Shown: positions 57,960-64,000 of the stretch, piece by piece
Layout of the letters: each line of letters starts with the position of its first letter
How positions within the stretch are numbered: position 1 is the stretch's first letter
NCBI RefSeq assembly: GCF_000315015.1
Contig: NZ_BAEP01000004.1
Location: forward strand, 186,001 to 250,000
Source of the DNA: Paraglaciecola mesophila KMM 241
GTDB taxonomy: Bacteria; Pseudomonadota; Gammaproteobacteria; Enterobacterales; Alteromonadaceae
Length of the DNA stretch: 64,000 nucleotides
Direction: 5' to 3'
The notes under the pieces: model-generated
Databases searched by the model: none
Seen by the model: only the letters and a program-made list of their open reading frames with translations
What the model was told of the DNA's origin: nothing
Made by a program: the position numbers and the translations under genes

Positions 57960-58703
57960 ATGTTGCCAAACACCAAATGCCCTTGGATGTTACTCTTCCT
58001 TTTTTGGATTGGGTACAGTCACGCTTCCGAGCAAGAAACCTTAATAGTCGGTTGCCAAGACATCGACTATTACCCTCATTATAATTTCAACCTAGCAGAT
58101 GACAAAGGCTATGCATGGGCCGTTCTAGAAGCCTTCTCTAAGCAGAGCGGCCATCAATTTGAGTATCGCGCCTATCCCATTAAACGTTTGCAGCGTGAAC
58201 TTGCAGATGGAAATATAGCATTCGTCTATCCTGATAACGCCGGTTGGCAATCTTTGCACCAAAAAATTGACTCTCATAAGCTGTTAAGCGAGCCATTGAT
58301 AACTGCAAGCAGCGGTACTATCGTGCTAGAAAAGCGCGAGTTTAACCCAATAGAAAAATTCAGCTCACTCGCCGTCCCCCATGGGTTTACGCCTGAACAC
58401 TGGCTTGAAGTCATAGCCCAAAAGCGCCTACATTTATTAGAAGTTGATACCCCAATTGCAGCACTTAATTTAGTACTCAAAGACCGAGTCGACGGTGCGG
58501 ATATTGAATCTCATGTTGCCAGCCACTTACTGGCCCAGTCTGGGCAACAGAGCAAGGTAAGACTAGCCAAAAGCTTGCCCCATGGCCCAGTCACCTTTCA
58601 TTTGTCTACTATCAAACGGCGAGATGTTATTGAGCAGTTAAATGCCTTTATTGCGTCAAACCAAGCGCTGATGACACAACTTCGTGCTGAATATCAGCTA
58701 TAA
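57960..58703 (+). CDS. Periplasmic solute-binding (SBP_bac_3-type) protein
   Basis: 247 residues from ATG 57960, which leaves a clean signal peptide (MLPNTKCPWMLLFLFWIGYS, cut after HAS) and has GGGTG upstream. A GTG at 57867 would add 31 residues before the signal and is less likely. The mature part resembles the extracellular family 3 binding fold (TLIVGCQDIDYYPHYNFNLA, QFEYRAYPIKRLQRELADGN). No ABC transporter is adjacent, so it may be a sensor-type orphan of the kind common in Alteromonadales. Confidence 0.8.
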   Translation: MLPNTKCPWMLLFLFWIGYSHASEQETLIVGCQDIDYYPHYNFNLADDKGYAWAVLEAFSKQSGHQFEYRAYPIKRLQRELADGNIAFVYPDNAGWQSLHQKIDSHKLLSEPLITASSGTIVLEKREFNPIEKFSSLAVPHGFTPEHWLEVIAQKRLHLLEVDTPIAALNLVLKDRVDGADIESHVASHLLAQSGQQSKVRLAKSLPHGPVTFHLSTIKRRDVIEQLNAFIASNQALMTQLRAEYQL

Positions 58704-58826
58704 GGGAGCCCTGAAACAAAGACCCAGCCGTTTACGCCCAAGCGTTCCCACTGACCACTAATCCTCATCGATGAGTAAATAGCATTGATACCTAAAGTCT
58801 AATTAAAATAGTGAAATACATAAATA

Positions 58827-59681
58827 ATGACTGAATCCTACTTAACACAATACATAGCTCCCCTCGTTTTGGCATTTATCATGTTTGGTATGGGCTTAAG
58901 CTTAACCAGAAATGACTTCCAGCAGTTATGGCGCGCTCCGTTGCCGATAGTGGTTGGCTTGTTCGGCCAAATGATGCTGCTACCCGCACTGGCTTACGCA
59001 CTGGCGATCGTGTTCGATTTAGCGCCTAATTTAGCCATTGGCATTATGATTCTAGCAGCCTGCCCAGGTGGCACCAGTTCGAATATTATTAGTCAATTAG
59101 CCAGGGCAAACCTAGCTTTATCGGTTAGTTTAACGGCTATTAGCTCACTCATCTGCGTGCTCACTACCCCGCTTATTATCCAGTTTGCGATCATGCAATT
59201 TGGGCAGCAAGAAGAACAATCTTTCTCTCTTCTTACCACCACCCTAGGGCTAATATTTATTACCTTAATACCTGTGATCATCGGTATTATTATTCGTCAT
59301 TATTTTGCTGAAAAAGCCCTTCGTTGTGAGCCGTTCTTTCGTCACTTAGCCAGTGCCTTTTTACTCCTCATGATTGTTGCTATTGTTATTCAAGAAAGGG
59401 ATACCCTGACGTCTTCTTTCGCAGCGGTTTTCTCGAGTGCACTGACCTTAAACCTGCTGGCAATCATGACGGGCATCGGTTTGGGTTTATTGTTCAAATT
59501 TACACCTAGAGATAGCATTACGCTGGGCATTGAAGTGGGCGTGCAAAATTCGGCCATGGCGATCCTCATCGCGATTACTTTTTTGCAACGAGCTGATTAT
59601 GCTGTTGCTCCTGGGGTATATGGCGTGACTATGTATATCGGGGCATTGTTACTGGTTTTGCTCGCTAAGAAATACCGCTAA
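58827..59681 (+). CDS. Bile acid:sodium symporter (BASS) family transporter
   Basis: 284-residue protein of about nine to ten TMs. N-terminal IAPLVLAFIMFGMGLSLTRN, the ILAACPGGTSSNIISQLARA motif (Na+ site region) and GIEVGVQNSAMAILIAITFL are signatures of the BASS/SBF family. Likely imports an organic anion with Na+; substrate unknown. A 7-bp GC-rich hairpin lies 12 bases after the stop without a clear T tract. Confidence 0.92.
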   Translation: MTESYLTQYIAPLVLAFIMFGMGLSLTRNDFQQLWRAPLPIVVGLFGQMMLLPALAYALAIVFDLAPNLAIGIMILAACPGGTSSNIISQLARANLALSVSLTAISSLICVLTTPLIIQFAIMQFGQQEEQSFSLLTTTLGLIFITLIPVIIGIIIRHYFAEKALRCEPFFRHLASAFLLLMIVAIVIQERDTLTSSFAAVFSSALTLNLLAIMTGIGLGLLFKFTPRDSITLGIEVGVQNSAMAILIAITFLQRADYAVAPGVYGVTMYIGALLLVLLAKKYR

Positions 59682-59763
59682 TGATGCAATAAGCGCAGCC
59701 AAGCGCTGCGCGTATTCACGATGTGGTAGAAGTTTTTCTATTCTTTTATATTTCACTCATGCT

Positions 59764-59796
59764 AAATTTGTATACAAATTTACTAAAGTATACAAA
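59764..59796. promoter_or_regulatory. GntR-type operator upstream of benE
   Basis: Perfect 18-bp palindrome AAATTTGTATACAAATTT at 59764-59781, then a partial copy AAGTATACAAA ending one base before the benE start. GTATAC-centred palindromes fit GntR/FadR-class regulators, and a gntR gene is the second gene of the operon. Autoregulation is the simplest reading. Confidence 0.7.
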
Positions 59797-60993
59797 ATGA
59801 AAAGTTTATTCCGCGATCTGAGTTTTTCCGCCATCAGCGCTGGCTTTATTGCCGTCTTAGTAGGATTTGCCAGTGCGGTAGCCATTGTATTTCAAGCCGC
59901 TCAAGCCGCTGGTGCCACCCACGACATGATTGTGAGTTGGGTGTGGGCGCTAGGTATAGGTATGGGCGTTGGGTGCTTGGGGTTATCTTGGTACTATCGG
60001 CGGCCAATCATAATAGTATGGTCTACACCTGGCGCTGCATTGCTGGCGACGAGCCTTGCGGGAGTGAGTATCGAAGATGCCATTGGGATCTTTCTGTTTG
60101 TGGCGTTATTGACCTTAATAACGGGTATCTCAGGATGGTTCGACAATCTGACGAAACGCATTCCTATGCCGTTAGCCAACGCCATGTTAGCTGGAATCTT
60201 ACTGCAATTTGGCTTGTCCATTTTTAGCTCTTTTACCCTCGAGCCTATGCTCGTTGGCCTCATGTTACTCAGTTATTTTATCGCAAAAAGAGTGGCTCCT
60301 CGCTTTAGTATTTTGCTGGTTTTAGTCACTGGCGTGTTGTACGCCTTGTATACGGGTATGTTTGATATGAGCGCGATAGACGTATCCGCAGCCAGACCTG
60401 CTTGGGTATCCCCAACGTTCGATGTATCACTCTTAATCGGTGTGGGCTTGCCCTTGTTTATTGTCACTATGACCTCGCAAAATTTGCCCGGCATGGCCGT
60501 TTTAAAGGCCAGTGGTTACACCGAGCAACCGATATCTCCTATTATCACCACCAGCGGGGCGCTCAATTTAGTACTAGCCCCGTTTGGTGGTTTCAGCTTT
60601 AACCTAGCGGCGATTACCGCCGCTATTTGTACTAGTGAAGAGGCCCATATCGACCCCGCTAAGCGCTACATTGCTGGTATATCGGCGGGTGTCTTCAATA
60701 TAGTCGCTGGATTGGGCGCCACCGTGGTGGTCAGTTTATTTGCGGCGTTTCCAGGCGCGCTAATATCAACCTTAGCTGGCCTTGCTTTACTGGGTACAAT
60801 AGGCGCAAGCATAGTGAGCTCAGTATACGATCCTAAGTATCGTGACGCGGCCGTATTGACTTTTTTGGTGACCGCATCGGGCGTAGCATTTTTCGATATC
60901 TCATCTGCATTTTGGGGATTAGTGATGGGTATGCTGACGTTACTTTTTAGTGTAAAAGCTAAATCTGACACACAAGCTAAGCAGCAAAAATAA
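59797..60993 (+). CDS. benE: Benzoate/H+ symporter family protein
   Basis: 398-residue membrane protein of about twelve TMs. Starts SLFRDLSFSAISAGFIAVLV, typical of BenE; also VWSTPGAALLATSLAGVSIE and FGGFSFNLAAITAAICTSEE. Members transport benzoate or related compounds, and in many bacteria the actual substrate is unknown. No aromatic-catabolism genes are nearby. Co-transcribed with gntR (9-base gap). Confidence 0.9.
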   Translation: MKSLFRDLSFSAISAGFIAVLVGFASAVAIVFQAAQAAGATHDMIVSWVWALGIGMGVGCLGLSWYYRRPIIIVWSTPGAALLATSLAGVSIEDAIGIFLFVALLTLITGISGWFDNLTKRIPMPLANAMLAGILLQFGLSIFSSFTLEPMLVGLMLLSYFIAKRVAPRFSILLVLVTGVLYALYTGMFDMSAIDVSAARPAWVSPTFDVSLLIGVGLPLFIVTMTSQNLPGMAVLKASGYTEQPISPIITTSGALNLVLAPFGGFSFNLAAITAAICTSEEAHIDPAKRYIAGISAGVFNIVAGLGATVVVSLFAAFPGALISTLAGLALLGTIGASIVSSVYDPKYRDAAVLTFLVTASGVAFFDISSAFWGLVMGMLTLLFSVKAKSDTQAKQQK

Positions 60994-61002
60994 TGAGCAC
61001 TT

Positions 61003-61644
61003 ATGCATAATGTAAAGACACAAAATCTTTATCAGCAGTTGAAGCAGGATATTGTATGCGGCAAGTTGCCTGAAAAAACCGCTCTTAAGCAGGCCGAGCT
61101 AGCTGAGCAATATGGGGTGAGTCGAATTCCCATACGCGATGCACTACAACGCTTGAAAAATGAAGGTTGGTTAGTGGCTCATGGCAAATCCAGTGTTATG
61201 TTGCGACCGCTTAACGCCAACGATGCAGAGGACTTATATTTAATGCGTTTGCAGATCGAACCTATGTTATTCGACCACGCTTTGGGCAATATCAACTTCC
61301 AAACGTTAGGTAAAGCTCGGGATATATTGCAACAACTGCAAGTAACTTCCCCCGACGATATGTTGTTAAACGGAGAGTTAAACTGGCAATTTCATCGCTG
61401 TTTATATCTACCTGCTAGCCGCCCGGTGTTGTTTGATACGGTGGCGCAAATGCACTTGTTGTGTGCCAGATACATTGGCTTTCAAGAAACTACTTTGGAT
61501 CATTTCTCCCATAGTCAACAAGAACACGAAGCTTTGCTAAATGCGATTAATGAAAAACAGTATGAACTGGCCGATACAATCCTCAAGCAGCACATTCGTA
61601 GTGCTGGTGAAAAATTGGTCCAGTACTTATCTACAATGCCGTAA
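61003..61644 (+). CDS. GntR family transcriptional regulator (FadR-type C-domain)
   Basis: 213 residues. The winged HTH spans about 5-70 (TALKQAELAEQYGVSRIPIR, LKNEGWLVAHGKSSVMLRPL). The all-helical FCD ligand domain has metal-binding-type residues in MRLQIEPMLFDHAL, NWQFHRCLYLPA and EHEALLNAI. It lies behind benE and probably binds the GTATAC palindrome upstream of benE; ligand unknown. Confidence 0.93.
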   Translation: MHNVKTQNLYQQLKQDIVCGKLPEKTALKQAELAEQYGVSRIPIRDALQRLKNEGWLVAHGKSSVMLRPLNANDAEDLYLMRLQIEPMLFDHALGNINFQTLGKARDILQQLQVTSPDDMLLNGELNWQFHRCLYLPASRPVLFDTVAQMHLLCARYIGFQETTLDHFSHSQQEHEALLNAINEKQYELADTILKQHIRSAGEKLVQYLSTMP

Positions 61645-61700
61645 CGTAATTGTTACTATTTCAATGAAATTACGGTAGATTATTAGCCTAAAAGCAGCAC

Positions 61701-63809
61701 ATGTGCATGGCCGCTTTTTGGTTAACCTGCGCTGTGCACACTGAGTCTTCAATATTAGCCAACATACTTAGGATGAGAGTGAGCAATACGTCTGCCGAAT
61801 TACATGCACTGAATAGTCAAGACGCCGCAAAACTATTGTATAGCAATACTGGAGCTGCCTGCTCCATCACTTTCGCAGCTAGTAGCGTACTTGCATTTGC
61901 TTTTCTAGGCACTGAAGTCAGCGAAATTAAGCAAATTTGGTGGGCATGCATGCAAGTGGTATTGCTGCTTCGTTTATTTGATGGCATCTACTGGCAACGC
62001 AAAATCAAACCGCGAAATGATTTTGATGGCGAAACGGCGCAACAGCGTTTTGGTTTTGGCTGTATCGCCACCGCCATTGTGTGGGCCTTCTTACCCATAT
62101 TAACTTTCGATCAGGTTAATCTACTTGAGTTTGCGACCATGATCGTTGTCTTGTCTTCCATGGCTGCCGGCGGGCAGTCCGTATTAGCCGCCAACGCTCG
62201 TATTTCTATTTCCTATGCACTGATTTTGTTAGTGCCTATTTCTATTCTTGGGCTCATGTCAGACCAAGACTATCGCGTCATTCTTGGCGCATTGGGGTTA
62301 ACGTTCAGCATCGGTTTGGTTTTTTCCTACTCCAAGGCGGTCAAATTTACCCTTGATTCCATCAATATTAAGAATATGAATATGGCGATGAGTGAGCAAC
62401 TTCGCCAAGAAAAATATCAGTTGGATAAGGTAAACCGTGAGCTCAGCGAAGCCTACGATAAACTCAACGCAGTAAATAGTACCCTTGAAGAGCAAGTCAG
62501 TAAGCGCACCGAGAAAATTGCGCAGCTGTCATATCTTGACCCGCTTACCCAATTGATGAACCGCAAATCCTTTACCCAAACTTTAAGTAAATTAACCGCT
62601 AGGGCAACACAGAGTCATAGTGAGTTGGCTTTGTTGTTTATCGATCTTGATGGTTTCAAAAAAATTAACGACACCATGGGCCACCAAATGGGTGACAGCG
62701 TGCTGCAGGAAGTCACAAAACGGATAGGCGCATTTGCCGATCAAAATAAGCTGGGGCGTTGGAACGGCGATGAGTTTTTAGTCGCACTACCCTACAGTGA
62801 TGCGCAAACCGCGCAAGCCATCGCCAGTGCGATCATTACCAGTATTTCACAGGTGATTACGGTTAACAATAACAGCGTACATTTAGGGGCAACTGTGGGG
62901 ATTGCCATGTGCCCCGAACATAGCACCGAGGCTGCTGAACTTATCCAATTTGCAGATCTAGTGATGTGTGAGCAAAAGGCCAGTACAAACCGCACGCCCG
63001 CATTGTTTAGCAATGAACTTCAGCAAAAAGTGCTCGATACGCAGGTTATTCTAGAAGGCCTGCAACAGGCCACAGAGCGACGCCAACTGTATTTGTGCTA
63101 TCAACCTATTGTGTCAGCAAAAGACAGCACCTTTTGTTCATTTGAAGCCCTGTTAAGGTGGGATTTTGCTGGTCGATTTATTGGGCCGGATGAATTTATA
63201 CCCTTAGCCGAGAAGTCGGGGTTGATTAAAGAAATGGGGGCTTGGGTACTCAACAGAGCATGCATGGATGCCAGCCAATGGCAGCATGCCCACAACGCTG
63301 CAGTATCGGTCAATGTGTCCGTTATTCAACTCATGGATGACAGTTTTATTCGTGCTTTGGATAACGCACTGCGTAGCAGCGGACTCAGCCCAGAACGATT
63401 ACATTTAGAGATCACAGAATCTGTATTTGTGGACAACAAAGTGAAGATAAAGCAGCAGCTTGAAGCCATTCAAAAACGCAATGTACTCGTGTCCATTGAT
63501 GATTTTGGGACCGGCTATTCTTCATTGTCACAACTACAATCATTGGCTGTGAACCAAGTGAAAATCGATAAATCGTTTGTTGATAATATAGAGAACAACG
63601 GCGAAGCCATTATTCGCGCGACCTTATTTATCGCCAGCGAGCTGAACTGTAAAACGGTCGCTGAAGGGGTCGAAACGCTAGAGCAGGCCCAAGCACTGAA
63701 AGCAATGGGGGTAGATTATTTACAAGGCTACTATTTTGCTAAACCCATGCCTAATGAACAGCTTATCGAATGGCAGAACCCAGTCACGGATGTAACCGTC
63801 ACCGAGTAA
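61701..63809 (+). CDS. Membrane GGDEF-EAL cyclic-di-GMP protein
   Basis: c-di-GMP protein of up to 702 residues. The start is uncertain: ATG 61701 gives the longest frame, while GTG 61779 has the better site (AGGA 5 bases upstream). N-terminal TMs run to about residue 220, then a coiled coil (about 225-275). GGDEF is degenerate as NGDEF near residue 355, so cyclase activity is doubtful. EAL is intact (FEALLRWD), with NVSV, ITESVF, DDFGTGYSS, VKIDKSF, EGVE and QGYYFAKP. Probably acts as a phosphodiesterase. Confidence 0.92.
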   Translation: MCMAAFWLTCAVHTESSILANILRMRVSNTSAELHALNSQDAAKLLYSNTGAACSITFAASSVLAFAFLGTEVSEIKQIWWACMQVVLLLRLFDGIYWQRKIKPRNDFDGETAQQRFGFGCIATAIVWAFLPILTFDQVNLLEFATMIVVLSSMAAGGQSVLAANARISISYALILLVPISILGLMSDQDYRVILGALGLTFSIGLVFSYSKAVKFTLDSINIKNMNMAMSEQLRQEKYQLDKVNRELSEAYDKLNAVNSTLEEQVSKRTEKIAQLSYLDPLTQLMNRKSFTQTLSKLTARATQSHSELALLFIDLDGFKKINDTMGHQMGDSVLQEVTKRIGAFADQNKLGRWNGDEFLVALPYSDAQTAQAIASAIITSISQVITVNNNSVHLGATVGIAMCPEHSTEAAELIQFADLVMCEQKASTNRTPALFSNELQQKVLDTQVILEGLQQATERRQLYLCYQPIVSAKDSTFCSFEALLRWDFAGRFIGPDEFIPLAEKSGLIKEMGAWVLNRACMDASQWQHAHNAAVSVNVSVIQLMDDSFIRALDNALRSSGLSPERLHLEITESVFVDNKVKIKQQLEAIQKRNVLVSIDDFGTGYSSLSQLQSLAVNQVKIDKSFVDNIENNGEAIIRATLFIASELNCKTVAEGVETLEQAQALKAMGVDYLQGYYFAKPMPNEQLIEWQNPVTDVTVTE

Positions 63810-63919
63810 CGACAAAATAGCCTTTCAATAGCTTACTTTGATGGCGAGATCCGCTAACATACCCTGAAAATAATAACGAACGCCAAATTGTTTTGGTGCA
63901 CTTCAGGATCCCGCGTTTC

Positions 63920-64000
63920 ATGGCCCAGCTTTACTTTTACTACTCTGCAATGAATGCAGGCAAATCCACATCTTTATTACAATCTGCGTATAACTACAAA
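63920..64000 (+). CDS. tdk: Thymidine kinase (5' end only; continues past window)
   Basis: The last 81 bases translate to 27 residues that begin [20 protein letters not shown], the canonical N-terminus of Tdk with the P-loop MNAGKST. Phosphorylates thymidine in nucleotide salvage. AGGA lies 12 bases upstream of the ATG. Too short for ORF callers, but the identity is clear. Confidence 0.93.
   Translation, partial: MAQLYFYYSAMNAGKSTSLLQSAYNYK

Overview
This window is a contiguous piece of a bacterial chromosome, about 45% GC by eye. It looks like a marine gammaproteobacterium of the Alteromonadales, Glaciecola/Paraglaciecola/Alteromonas-like. That placement is inferred from gene order and protein character: a divergent mrcA / pilMNOPQ-aroK-aroB-damX-dam block, pabA next to argD-astA-astD, a TorF-type porin, a large S8 protease with C-terminal jelly-roll-like repeats, and many signalling proteins. 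No prophage, integrase, transposase, rRNA, tRNA or CRISPR array was seen.

Layout. 1-4024: end of an RND efflux adaptor gene and its inner-membrane pump, closed by a clear terminator. 4157-9334: a lipoprotein metallo-hydrolase divergent from a TetR regulator with palindromic operators between them, then a PAS histidine kinase and a membrane GGDEF-EAL protein. 9377-9762: RNase P RNA on the minus strand with a recognisable sigma-70 promoter. 9921-14489: NAD malic enzyme and penicillin-binding protein 1A. 14627-23620: type IV pilus assembly genes pilMNOPQ, then aroK, aroB, a SPOR-domain DamX-like protein and Dam methylase. 23667-25152: two small membrane or exported proteins and a porin. 25471-27195: rpe and trpS. 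27551-32223: AraC regulator and an etfB-etfA-acyl-CoA dehydrogenase operon. 32671-38524: pabA, an HDOD protein, argD/astC, astA and astD. 38722-40945: galT-galK, followed by a hexanucleotide tandem repeat, a terminator and a 267-bp MITE-like inverted-repeat element. 41391-43619: mgtE and a DMT exporter.

43825-47634 is the most unusual block. It is a five-gene, translationally coupled set: response regulator, histidine kinase, exported cupredoxin-fold protein, FTR1-family membrane protein with altered REXXE motifs, and a predicted outer-membrane barrel. It is a good candidate for a regulated metal-handling system. Next come a hypothetical protein with heptapeptide repeats, the S8 protease and an ammonium transporter. 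52958-57861 holds a LysR gene divergent from an acyl-CoA dehydrogenase / kinase / histidine phosphatase / SDR operon, which resembles the split form of ACAD10/11 and LvaA-LvaC 4-hydroxyacyl-CoA catabolism. The end carries a periplasmic binding protein, a BASS transporter, a benE-gntR pair with a perfect 18-bp palindrome upstream, a second GGDEF-EAL protein, and the first codons of thymidine kinase running off the window.

Functional themes are cell envelope and pilus assembly, fatty-acid and hydroxy-acid oxidation with electron-transfer flavoprotein, arginine metabolism, galactose use, Mg2+, ammonium and other metal transport, and cyclic-di-GMP signalling. Starts were adjusted where Shine-Dalgarno spacing or homology favoured an internal codon. 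All regulatory assignments come from sequence pattern only.
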